DNA from: Rhabditoides inermis
Lineage: Eukaryota > Nematoda > Chromadorea > Rhabditida > Rhabditidae
NCBI GenBank assembly: GCA_963966185.1
Contig: CAWZYM010000089.1
Location: forward strand, 186,001 to 250,000
Direction of reading: 5' to 3'
Length of the DNA stretch: 64,000 bases
Shown: positions 11,177 through 24,604 of the stretch, piece after piece
Position numbering within the stretch: the stretch's first letter is position 1
How the letters are laid out: each line of letters opens with the position of its first letter
Notes under the pieces: generated by a model
The model's database searches: none
What the model saw: only the letters and a program-made list of their open reading frames with translations
Told to the model about the DNA's origin: nothing
Program-made: the position numbers and the translations under genes

Positions 11177-14100
11177 ATAATCAAGTGTACAGATACTTCA
11201 CTGAACCCCAATGAAGTGTACGGACACTTCACCAAATCTCATTAAAGTGCCCGGAAGAAGTGTCCGATAGCTAACCTGATCCTTAATGTCCGGACACTTC
11301 ACTGAACTTCAATCAAGTGTCCGGACACTTCACTGAACCTCAATCAAGTGTCCAAATGGTGTGTCCGATAACTCACCTGAACCTTAATCGACTGTCCGGA
11401 CACATCACTGCACCTTAATCAAGTGTCCGGACACTTTACTGAACTCCAATAAAGTGTACGGACACTTCACTAAACCTCATTAAAGTGTCCAGAAGAAGTG
11501 CCCGATAGCTCAACTGATCCTCGATCGAGTGTCCGGACACTTCACTGAACCTCAATAAAGTGTCCGAATGATGTGTCCAAAAACTCACCTGAACCTTAAT
11601 CGACTGTCCGTACACATCACTGGACCTTAATCAAGTGTACAGATACTTCACTGAACCCCAATGAAGTGTACGGACACTTCACCAAACCTCATTAAAGTGC
11701 CCGGAAGAAGTGTCCGATACCTCACCTGATCCTTAATCAAGTGTCCGGACAGTTCACTGAACCTCAATAAAGTGTCCGAATGATGTGTCCGATAACTGAC
11801 CTGAACCTTAATCGACTGTCCGGACACATCACTGGACCTTAACCAAGTGTCCGGACACTTTACTGAATTCCAATGAAGTGTACGGACACTTCACTGAACC
11901 TCATTAAAGTGTCCAGAAGAAGTGCCCGATAGCTAACTTGATTCTTAATCAAGTGTCCGGACACTTCACTGAACCTCAATCAAGTGTCCGAATGATGTGT
12001 CCAAAAACTCACCTGAACCTTAATCGACTGTCCGTACACATCACTGGACCTTAATCAAGTGTACAGATACTTCACTGAACCCCAATGAAGTGTACGGACA
12101 CTTCACCAAATCTCATTAAAGTGCCCGGAAGAAGTGTCCGATAGCTAACTTGATTTTCAATCAAGTGTCCGGACACTTCACTGAACCTCAATCAAGTGTC
12201 CGAATGATGTGTCCGAAAACTCACCTGAACCTTAATCGACTGTCCGGACACATCACTGGACCTTAATCAAGTGTACAGATACTTCACTGAACCCCAATGA
12301 AGTGTACGGACACTTCACCAAACTTCATTAAAGTGCCCGTAAAAAGTGTCCGATAGCTAACCTGATCCTTAATGTCCGGACACTTCACTGAACCTCAATT
12401 AAGTGTCCGGACACTTCACTGAACCTCAATCAAGTGTCCAAATGATGTGTCCGATAACTGACCTGAACCTTAATCGACTGTCCGGACACATCACTGGACC
12501 TTAATCAAGTGTCCGAACACTTTACTGAATTCCAATGAAGTGTACGGACACTTCACTAAACCTCATTAAAGTGTCCAGAAGAAGTGCCCGATAGCTAACT
12601 TGATTCTTAATCAAGTGTCCGGACACTTCACTGAACCTCAATCAAGTGTCCAAATGATGTGTCCAAAAACTCACCTGAACCTTAATCGACTGTCCGTACA
12701 CATCACTGGACCTTAATCAAGTGTACAGATACTTCACTGAACCCCAATAAAGTGTACGGACACTTCACCAAACCTCATTAAAGTGCCCGTAAAATGTGTC
12801 CGATAGCTAACCTGATCCTTAATGTCCGGACACTTCACTGAACTTCAATCAAGTGTCCGGACACTTCACTGAACCTCAATCAAGTGTCCAAATGATGTGT
12901 CCGATAACTCACCAGAACCTTAATCCACTGTCCGGACACATCACTGTACCTTAATCAAGTGTCCGGACACTTTACTGAACTCCAATAAAGTGTACGGACA
13001 CTTCACCAAACATTATTAAAGTTCCCGTAAAAAGTGTCCGATAGCTAACCTGATCCTTAATCAAGTGTCCGGACACTTCACTGAACCTCAATCAAGTGTC
13101 CAAATGGTGTGTCCGATAACTCACCTGAACCTTAATCGACTGTCCGGACACATCACTGGACCTTAATCAAGTGTCCGGACACTTTACTGAGCTCCAATAA
13201 AGTGTACGGACACTTCACTAAACCTCATTAAAGTGTCCAGAAGAAGTGCCCGATAGCTCCACTGATCCTCGATCGAGTGTCCGGACACTTGACTGAACCT
13301 CAATCAAAAGTCCGAATGATGTGTTAGAAAACTCACCTGAACCTTAATCGACTGTCCGGACACATCACTGGACCTTAACCAAGTGTCCGTACACTTCACT
13401 GAACCCCAATGAAGTGTACGGACACTTCACCAAACCTCATTAAAGTGCCCGGAAGAAGTGTCCGATACCTCACCTGATCCTTAATCAAGTGTCCGGACAG
13501 TTCACTGAACCTCAATCAAGTGTCCGAATGATGTGTCCGATAACTGACCTAAACCTTAATCGACTGTCCGGACACATCGCTGGACCTTAACCAAGTGTCC
13601 GTACACTTTACTGAATTCCAATGAAGTGTACGGACATTTCACTAAACTTTATTTAAGTGTCCGGAAGAAGTGTCCGATAGCTCACCTGATCCTTAATCAA
13701 GGTCCGGACAGTTCACTGAACCTCAATCAAGTGTCCGGACAGTTCACTGAACCTCAATCAAGTGTCCGACTGAAGTGTCCGATAGCTAACCTGATCCTTA
13801 ATCGACTGTCCGGACACATCACTGGACCCTAACCAAGTGTCCGTACACTTCACTGAATTCCAATGAAGTGTACGGACATTTCACTAAACTTTATTTAAGT
13901 GTCCGGAAGAAGTGTCCGATAGCTCACCTGATCCTTAATCGAGTGTCCGGACACCTCACTGAACCTCAATCAAGTGTCCGACTGAAGTGTCCGATAGCTA
14001 ACCTGATCCTTAATCAAGTGTCCGGACACTTCACTGAACCTCAATCAAGTGTCCAAATGGTGTGTCCGATAACTCACCTGAACCTTAATCGACTGTCCGG

Positions 14101-17100
14101 ACACATCACTGGACCTTAATCAAGTGTCCGGACACTTTACTGAACTCCAATAAAGTGTACGGACACTTCACTAAACCTCATTAAAGTGTCCAGAAGAAGT
14201 GCCCGATAGCTCAACTGATCCTCGATCGACTGTCCGGACACATCACTGGACCTTAATCAAGTGTCCGGACACTTTACTGAACTCCAATAAAGTGTACGGA
14301 CACTTCACTAAACCTCATTAAAGTGTTCAGAAGAAGTGCCCGATAGCTCAACTGTTCCTCGATCGAGTGTCCGGACACTTCACTGAACCTCAATCAAAAG
14401 TCCGAATGATGTGTACGAAAACTCACCTGAACCTTAATCCACTGTCCGGACACATCACTGTACCTTAATCAAGTGTCCGGACACTTTACTGAACTCCAAT
14501 AAAGTGTACGGACACTTCACCAAGCATTATTAAAGTTCCCGTGAAAAGTGTCCGATAGCTAACCTGATCCTTAATCAAGTGTCCGGACACTTCACTGAAC
14601 CTCAATCAAGTGTCCAAATGGTGTGTCCGATAACTCACCTGAACCTTAATCGACTGTCCGGACACATCACTGGACCTTAATCAAGTGTCCGGACACTTTA
14701 CTGAACTCCAATAAAGTGTACGGACACTTCACTAAACCTCATTAAAGTGTCCAGAAGAAGTGCCCGATAGCTCAACTGATCTTCGATCGAGTGTCCGGAC
14801 ACTTCACTGAACCTCAATCAAAAGTCCGAATGATGTGTACGAAAACTCACCTGAACCTTAATCGACTGTCCGGACACATCACTGGACCTTAACCAAGTGT
14901 CCGTACACTTCACTGAACCCCAATGAAGTGTACGGACACTTCACCAAACCTCATTAAAGTGCCCGGAAGAAGTGTCCGATACCTCACCTGATCCTTAATC
15001 AAGTGTCCGGACAGTTCACTGAACCTCAATCAAGTGTCCGAATGATGTGTCCGATAACTGACCTAAACCTTAATCGACTGTCCGGACACATCGCTGGACC
15101 TTAACCAAGTGTCCGTACACTTTACTGAATTCCAATGAAGTGTACGGACATTTCACTAAACTTTATTTAAGTGTCCGGAAGAAGTGTCCGATAGCTCACC
15201 TGATCCTTAATCAAGTGTCCGGACAGTTCACTGAACCTCAATCAAGTGTCCGACTGAAGTGTCCGATAGCTAACCTGATCCTTAATCGACTGTCCGGACA
15301 CATCACTGGACCCTAACCAAGTGTCCGTACACTTTACTGAATTTCAATGAAGTGTACAGACATTTCACTAAACTTTATTTAAGTGTCCGGAAGAAGTGTC
15401 CGATAGCTCACCTGATCCTTAATCGAGTGTCAGGACACCTCACTGAACCTCACTCAAGTGTCCGACTGAAGTGTCCGATAGCTAACCTGATCCTTAATCA
15501 AGTGTCCGGACACTTCACTGAACCTCAATCAAGTGTCCAAATGGTGTGTCCGATAACTCACTTGAACCTTAATCGACTGTCCGGACACATCACTGGACCT
15601 TAATCAAGTGTCCGGACACTTTACTGAACTCCAATAAAGTGTACGGACACTTCACTAAACCTCATTAAAGTGTCCAGAAGAAGTGCCCGTTAGCTCAACT
15701 GATCCTCGATCGAGTGTTCGGACACTTCACTGAACCTCAATCAAGTGTCCGACTGAAGTGTCCGATAGCTAACCTGATCCTTAATCAAGTGTCCGGACAC
15801 TTCACTGAACCTCAATCAAGTGTCCAAATGGTGTGTCCGATAACTCACCTGAACCTTAATCGACTGTCCGGACACATCACTGGACCTTAATCAAGTGTAC
15901 GGACACTTCACTAAACCTCATTAAAGTGTCCAGAAGAAGTGCCCGATAGCTCAACTGATCCTTGATCGAGTGTCCGGACACTTCACTGAACCTCAATCAA
16001 AAGTCCGAATGATGTGTACGAAAACTCACCTGAACCTTAATCGACTGTCCGGACACATCACTGGACCTTAACCAAGTGTCCGTACACTTCACTGAACCCC
16101 AATGAAGTGTATGGACACTTCACCAAACCTCTTTAAAGTGCCCGGAAGAAGTGTCCGATACCTCACCTGATCCTTAATCAAGTGTCCGGACAGTTCACTG
16201 AACCTCAATCAAGTGTCCGAATGATGTGTCCGATAACTGACCTAAACCTTAATCGACTGTCCGGACACATCACTGGACCTTAACCAAGTGTCCGTACACT
16301 TTACTGAATTCCAATGAAGTGTACGGACATTTCACTAAACTTTATTTAAGTGTCCGGAAGAAGTGTCCGATAGCTCACCTGATCCTTAATCAAGTGTCCG
16401 GACAGTTCACTGAACCTCAATCAAGTGTCCGGACAGTTCACTGAACCTCAATCAAGTGTCCGACTGAAGTGTCCGATAGCTAACCTGATCCTTAATCGAC
16501 TGTCCGGACACATCACTGGACCCTAACCAAGTGTCCGTACACTTTACTGAATTCCAATGAAGTGTACGGACATTTCACTAAACTTTATTTAAGTGTCCGG
16601 AAGAAGTGTCCGTCAGCTCACCTGATCCTTAATCGAGTGTCCGGACACCTCACTGAACCTTAATCAAGTGTCCGACTGAAGTGTCCGATAGCTAACCTGA
16701 TCCTTAATCAAGTGTCCGGACACTTCACTGAACCTCAATCAAGTGTTCAAATGGTGTGTCCGATAACTCACCTAAACCTTAATCGACTGTCCGGACACAT
16801 CACTGGACCTTAATCAAGTGTCCGGACACTTTACTGAACTCCAATAAAGTGTACGGACACTTCACTAACCCTTTATTAAAGTTTCCAGAAGAAGTGCCCG
16901 ATAGCTCAACTGATCCTCGATCGACTGTCCGGACACATCACTGGACCTTAATCAAGTGTCCGGACACTTTACTGAACTCCAATAAAGTGTACGGACACTT
17001 CACTAAACCTCATTAAAGTGTTCAGAAGAAGTGCCCGATAGCTCAACTGTTCCTCGATCGAGTGTCCGGACACTTCACTGAACCTCAATCAAAAGTCCGA

Positions 17101-20100
17101 ATGATGTGTACGAAAACTCACCTGAACCTTAATCCACTGTCCGGACACATCACTGTACCTTAATCAAGTGTCCGGACACTTTACTGAACTCCAATAAAGT
17201 GTACGGACACTTCACCAAGCATTATTAAAGTTCCCGTGAAAAGTGTCCGATAGCTAACCTGATCCTTAATCAAGTGTCCGGACACTTCACTGAACCTCAA
17301 TCAAGTGTCCAAATGGTGTGTCCGATAACTCACCTGAACCTTAATCGACTGTCCGGACACATCACTGGACCTTAATCAAGTGTCCGGACACTTTACTGAA
17401 CTCCAATAAAGTGTACGGACACTTCACTAAACCTCATTAAAGTGTCCAGAAGAAGTGCCCGATAGCTCAACTGATCCTCGATCGAGTGTCCGGACACTTC
17501 ACTGAACCTCAATCAAAAGTCCGAATGATGTGTACGAAAACTCACCTGAACCTTAATCGACTGTCCGGACACATCACTGGACCTTAACCAAGTGTCCGTA
17601 CACTTCACTGAACCCCAATGAAGTGTACGGACACTTCACCAAACCTCATTAAAGAGCCCGGAAGAAGTGTCCGATACCTCACCTGATCCTTAATCAAGTG
17701 TCCGGACAGTTCACTGAACCTCAATCAAGTGTCCGAATGATGTGTCCGATAACTGACCTAAACCTTAATCGACTGTCCGGACACATCGCTGGACCTTAAC
17801 CAAGTGTCCGTACACTTTACTGAATTCCAATGAAGTGTACGGACATTTCACTAAACTTTATTTAAGTGTCCGGAAGAAGTGTCCGATAGCTCACCTGATC
17901 CTTAATCAAGTGTCCGGACAGTTCACTGAACCTCAATCAAGTGTCCGACTGAAGTGTCCGATAGCTAACCTGATCCTTAATCGACTGTCCGGACACATCA
18001 CTGGACCCTAACCAAGTGTCCGTACACTTTACTGAATTCCAATGAAGTGTACGGGTATTTCACTAAACTTTATTTAAGTGTCCGGAAGAAGTGTCCGATA
18101 GCTCACCTGATCCTTAATCGAGTGTCCGGACACCTCACTGAACCTCAATCAAGTGTCCGACTGAAGTGTCCGATAGCTAACCTGATCCTTAATCAAGTGT
18201 CCGGACACTTCACTGAACCTCAATCAAGTGTCCAAATGGTGTGTCCGATAACTCACCTGAACCTTAATCGACTGTCCGGACACATCACTGGACCTTAATC
18301 AAGTGTCCGGACACTTTACTGAACTCCAATAAAGTGTACGGACACTTCACTGAACCTCAATCAAGTGTCCGACTGAAGTGTCCGATAGCTAACCTGATCC
18401 TTAATGTCCGGACACTTCACTGAACTTCAATCAAGTGTCCGGACACTTCACTGAACCTCAATCAAAAGTCCGAATGATGTGTCCGAAAACTCACCTGAAC
18501 CTTAATCGACTGTCTGGACACATCACTGGACCTTAATCAAGTGTCCGGACACTTAACTGAACTCCAATAAAGTGTACGGACACTTCACCAAACCTCATTA
18601 AAGAGCCCGTAAAATGTGTCCGGTAGCTAACCTGATCCTTAATGTCCGGACACTTCACTGAACTTCAATCAAGTGTCCGGACACTTCACTGAACCTCAAT
18701 CAAGTGTCCAAATGATGTGTCCAAAAACTCACCTGAACCTTAATCGACTGTCCGTACACATCACTGGACCTTAATCAAGTGTACAGATACTTCACTGAAC
18801 CCCAATAAAGTGTACGGACACTTCACCAAACCTCATTAAAGTGCCCGTAAAATGTGTCCGATAGCTAACCTGATCCTTAATGTCCGGACACTTCACTGAA
18901 CTTCAATCAAGTGTCCGGACACTTCACTGAACCTCAATCAAAAGTCCGAATGATGTGTCCGAAAACTCACCTGAACCTTAATCGACTGTCCGGACACATC
19001 ACTGGACCTTAATCAAGTGTCCGGACACTTAACTGAACTCCAATAAAGTGTACGGACACTTCACCAAACCTCATTAAAGTGCCCGTAAAATGTGTCCGAT
19101 AGCTAACCTGATCCTTAATGTCCGAACACTTCACTGAACTTCAATCAAGTGTCCGGACACTTCACTGAACCTCAATCAAGTGTCCAAATGATGTGTCCGA
19201 TAACTCACCAGAACCTTAATCCACTGTCCGGACACATCACTGGACCTTAATCAAGTGTACAGATACTTCACTGAACCCCAATGAAGTGTACGGACACTTC
19301 ACCAAACCTCATTAAAGTGCCCGGAAGAAGTGTCCGATACCTCACCTGATCCTTAATCAAGTGTCCGGACAGTTCACTGAACCTCAATAAAGTGTCCGAA
19401 TGATGTGTCCGATAACTGACCTGAACCTTAATCGACTGTCCGGACACATCACTGGACCTTAACCAAGTGTCCGGACACTTTACTGAATTCCAATGAAGTG
19501 TCCGGACACTTCACTGAACCTCAATCAAGTGTCCGAATGATGTGTCCAAAAACTCACCTGAACCTTAATCGACTGTCCGTACACATCACTGGACCTTAAT
19601 CAAGTGTACAGATACTTCACTGAACCCCAATGAAGTGTACGGACACTTCACCAAATCTCATTAAAGTGCCCGGAAGAAGTGTCCGAGCGCTAACTTGATT
19701 TTCAATCAAGTGTCCGGACACTTCACTGAACCTCAATCAAGTGTCCGAATGATGTGTCCGAAAACTCACCTGAACCTTAATCGACTGTCCGGACACATCA
19801 CTGGACCTTAATCAAGTGTACAGATACTTCACTGAACCCCAATGAAGTGTACGGACACTTCACCAAACTTCATTAAAGTGCCCGTAAAAAGTGTCCGATA
19901 GCTAACCTGATCCTTAATGTCCGGACACTTCACTGAACCTCAATCAAGTGTCCGGACACTTCACTGAACCTCAATCAAGTGTCCAAATGATGTGTCCGAT
20001 AACTGACCTGAACCTTAATCGACTGTCCGGACACATCACTGGACCTTAATCAAGTGTCCGAACACTTTACTGAATTCCAATGAAGTGTACGGACACTTCA

Positions 20101-21607
20101 CTAAACCTCATTAAAGTGTCCAGAAGAAGTGCCCGATAGCTAACTTGATTCTTAATCAAGTGTCCGGACACTTCACTGAACCTCAATCAAGTGTCCAAAT
20201 GATGTGTCCAAAAACTCACCTGAACCTTAATCGACTGTCCGTACACATCACTGGACCTTAATCAAGTGTACAGATACTTCACTGAACCCCAATAAAGTGT
20301 ACGGACACTTCACCAAACCTCATTAAAGTGCCCGTAAAATGTGTCCGATAGCTAACCTGATCCTTAATGTCCGGACACTTCACTGAACTTCAATCAAGTG
20401 TCCGGACACTTCACTGAACCTCAATCAAAAGTCCGAATGATGTGTCCGAAAACTCACCTGAACCTTAATCGACTGTCCGGACACATCACTGGACCTTAAT
20501 CAAGTGTCCGAACACTTTACTGAATTCCAATGAAGTGTACGGACACTTCACTAAACCTCATTAAAGTGTCCAGAAGAAGTGCCCGATAGCTAACTTGATT
20601 CTTAATCAAGTGTCCGGACACTTCACTGAACCTCAATCAAGTGTCCAAATGATGTGTCCAAAAACTCACCTGAACCTTAATCGACTGTCCGTACACATCA
20701 CTGGACCTTAATCAAGTGTACAGATACTTCACTGAACCCCAATAAAGTGTACGGACACTTCACCAAACCTCATTAAAGTGCCCGTAAAATGTGTCCGATA
20801 GCTAACCTGATCCTTAATGTCCGGACACTTCACTGAACTTCAATCAAGTGTCCGGACACTTCACTGAACCTCAATCAAAAGTCCGAATGATGTGTCCGAA
20901 AACTCACCTGAACCTTAATCGACTGTCCGGACACATCACTGGACCTTAATCAAGTGTCCGGACACTTAACTGAACTCCAATAAAGTGTACGGACACTTCA
21001 CCAAACCTCATTAAAGTGCCCGTAAAATGTGTCCGATAGCTAACCTGATCCTTAATGTCCGAACACTTCACTGAACTTCAATCAAGTGTCCGGACACTTC
21101 ACTGAACCTCAATCAAGTGTCCAAATGATGTGTCCGATAACTCACCAGAACCTTAATCCACTGTCCGGACACATCACTGGACCTTAATCAAGTGTACAGA
21201 TACTTCACTGAACCCCAATGAAGTGTACGGACACTTCACCAAACCTCATTAAAGTGCCCGGAAGAAGTGTCCGATACCTCACCTGATCCTTAATCAAGTG
21301 TCCGGACAGTTCACTGAACCTCAATAAAGTGTCCGAATGATGTGTCCGATAACTGACCTGAACCTTAATCGGCTGTCCGGACACATCACTGGACCTTAAC
21401 CAAGTGTCCGGACACTTTACTGAATTCCAATGAAGTGTACGGACACTTCACTGAACCTCATTAAAGTGTCCAGAAGAAGTGCCCGATAGCTAACTTGATT
21501 CTTAATCAAGTGTCCGGACACTTCACTGAACCTCAATCAAGTGTCCGAATGATGTGTCCAAAAACTCACCTGAACCTTAATCGACTGTCCGTACACATCA
21601 CTGGACC
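11177..21607. repeat. Super-repeat copy 2 (10,431 bp, near complete)
   Basis: Collinear with copy 5 at a shift of 28,935 bp from the anchor through about 18700, then 52 bp longer because 238-bp HORs stand where copy 5 has 212-bp ones (2 x 26 = 52). It shares two rare variants with copy 5 only: gagctcc (g at 13191) and aaagagcccgg (a at 17655). It contains the 450-bp local tandem duplication beginning at 20131 and 20581, a 137-bp HOR at 19379-19515, and a run of private changes at 16613-16883. No gene-like sequence is present. Confidence 0.9.
16613..16883. other. Cluster of private substitutions in copy 2
   Basis: Against the equivalent part of copy 5 (45548-45818) five bases differ within 271 bp: gtcagct for gatagct (16613 and 16614), taatc for caatc (16661), gtgttcaaat for gtgtccaaat (16747) and gtttccag for gtgtccag (16883). 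Elsewhere the two copies are almost identical over kilobases. The change at 16661 places a TAA in the otherwise open 83-codon frame starting at 16562. Confidence 0.8.
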
Positions 21608-24604
21608 ATAATCAAGTGTACAGATACTTCACTGAACCCCAATGAAGTGTACGGACACTTCACCAAATCTCATTAAAGTGCCCGGAAGAAGTGTCCGATA
21701 GCTAACCTGATCCTTAATGTCCGGACACTTCACTGAACTTCAATCAAGTGTCCGGACACTTCACTGAACCTCAATCAAGTGTCCAAATGGTGTGTCCGAT
21801 AACTCACCTGAACCTTAATCGACTGTCCGGACACATCACTGCACCTTAATCAAGTGTCCGGACACTTTACTGAACTCCAATAAAGTGTACGGACACTTCA
21901 CTAAACCTCATTAAAGTGTCCAGAAGAAGTGCCCGATAGCTCAACTGATCCTCGATCGAGTGTCCGGACACTTCACTGAACCTCAATAAAGTGTCCGAAT
22001 GATGTGTCCAAAAACTCACCTGAACCTTAATCGACTGTCCGTACACATCACTGGACCTTAATCAAGTGTACAGATACTTCACTGAACCCCAATGAAGTGT
22101 ACGGACACTTCACCAAACCTCATTAAAGTGCCCGGAAGAAGTGTCCGATACCTCACCTGATCCTTAATCAAGTGTCCGGACAGTTCACTGAACCTCAATA
22201 AAGTGTCCGAATGATGTGTCCGATAACTGACCTGAACCTTAATCGACTGTCCGGACACATCACTGGACCTTAACCAAGTGTCCGGACACTTTACTGAATT
22301 CCAATGAAGTGTACGGACACTTCACTGAACCTCATTAAAGTGTCCAGAAGAAGTGCCCGATAGCTAACTTGATTCTTAATCAAGTGTCCGGACACTTCAC
22401 TGAACCTCAATCAAGTGTCCGAATGATGTGTCCAAAAACTCACCTGAACCTTAATCGACTGTCCGTACACATCACTGGACCTTAATCAAGTGTACAGATA
22501 CTTCACTGAACCTCAATCAAAAGTCCGAATGATGTGTCCGAAAACTCACCTGAACCTTAATCGACTGTCCGGACACATCACTGGACCTTAATCAAGTGTC
22601 CGAACACTTTACTGAATTCCAATGAAGTGTACGGACACTTCACTAAACCTCATTAAAGTGTCCAGAAGAAGTGCCCGATAGCTAACTTGATTCTTAATCA
22701 AGTGTCCGGACACTTCACTGAACCTCAATCAAGTGTCCAAATGATGTGTCCAAAAACTCACCTGAACCTTAATCGACTGTCCGTACACATCACTGGACCT
22801 TAATCAAGTGTACAGATACTTCACTGAACCCCAATAAAGTGTACGGACACTTCACCAAACCTCATTAAAGTGCCCGTAAAATGTGTCCGATAGCTAACCT
22901 GATCCTTAATGTCCGGACACTTCACTGAACTTCAATCAAGTGTCCGGACACTTCACTGAACCTCAATCAAAAGTCCGAATGATGTGTCCGAAAACTCACC
23001 TGAACCTTAATCGACTGTCCGGACACATCACTGGACCTTAATCAAGTGTCCGGACACTTAACTGAACTCCAATAAAGTGTACGGACACTTCACCAAACCT
23101 CATTAAAGTGCCCGTAAAATGTGTCCGATAGCTAACCTGATCCTTAATGTCCGAACACTTCACTGAACTTCAATCAAGTGTCCGGACACTTCACTGAACC
23201 TCAATCAAGTGTCCAAATGATGTGTCCGATAACTCACCAGAACCTTAATCCACTGTCCGGACACATCACTGGACCTTAATCAAGTGTACAGATACTTCAC
23301 TGAACCCCAATGAAGTGTACGGACACTTCACCAAACCTCATTAAAGTGCCCGGAAGAAGTGTCCGATACCTCACCTGATCCTTAATCAAGTGTCCGGACA
23401 GTTCACTGAACCTCAATAAAGTGTCCGAATGATGTGTCCGATAACTGACCTGAACCTTAATCGGCTGTCCGGACACATCACTGGACCTTAACCAAGTGTC
23501 CGGACACTTTACTGAATTCCAATGAAGTGTACGGACACTTCACTGAACCTCATTAAAGTGTCCAGAAGAAGTGCCCGATAGCTAACTTGATTCTTAATCA
23601 AGTGTCCGGACACTTCACTGAACCTCAATCAAGTGTCCGAATGATGTGTCCAAAAACTCACCTGAACCTTAATCGACTGTCCGTACACATCACTGGACCA
23701 TAATCAAGTGTACAGATACTTCACTGAACCCCAATGAAGTGTACGGACACTTCACCAAATCTCATTAAAGTGCCCGGAAGAAGTGTCCGATAGCTAACCT
23801 GATCCTTAATGTCCGGACACTTCACTGAACTTCAATCAAGTGTCCGGACACTTCACTGAACCTCAATCAAGTGTCCAAATGGTGTGTCCGATAACTCACC
23901 TGAACCTTAATCGACTGTCCGGACACATCACTGCACCTTAATCAAGTGTCCGGACACTTTACTGAACTCCAATAAAGTGTACGGACACTTCACTAAACCT
24001 CATTAAAGTGTCCAGAAGAAGTGCCCGATAGCTCAACTGATCCTCGATCGAGTGTCCGGACACTTCACTGAACCTCAATAAAGTGTCCGAATGATGTGTC
24101 CAAAAACTCACCTGAACCTTAATCGACTGTCCGTACACATCACTGGACCTTAATCAAGTGTACAGATACTTCACTGAACCCCAATGAAGTGTACGGACAC
24201 TTCACCAAACCTCATTAAAGTGCCCGGAAGAAGTGTCCGATACCTCACCTGATCCTTAATCAAGTGTCCGGACAGTTCACTGAACCTCAATAAAGTGTCC
24301 GAATGATGTGTCCGATAACTGACCTGAACCTTAATCGACTGTCCGGACACATCACTGGACCTTAACCAAGTGTCCGGACACTTTACTGAATTCCAATGAA
24401 GTGTACGGACACTTCACTGAACCTCATTAAAGTGTCCAGAAGAAGTGCCCGATAGCTAACTTGATTCTTAATCAAGTGTCCGGACACTTCACTGAACCTC
24501 AATCAAGTGTCCGAATGATGTGTCCAAAAACTCACCTGAACCTTAATCGACTGTCCGTACACATCACTGGACCTTAATCAAGTGTACAGATACTTCACTG
24601 AACC
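20421..24604. repeat. Tandem duplication of 2,092 bp
   Basis: 20421-22512 is repeated as 22513-24604 at an exact shift of 2,092 bp. The ggaccata anchor therefore appears at both 21608 and 23700. The crossover lies in 22500-22512 (cttcactgaacc): the left side has the C-monomer mark acagata and the right side has cctcaatcaaaagtccg of a different HOR. The two copies look practically identical, which points to a recent event. Confidence 0.9.
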
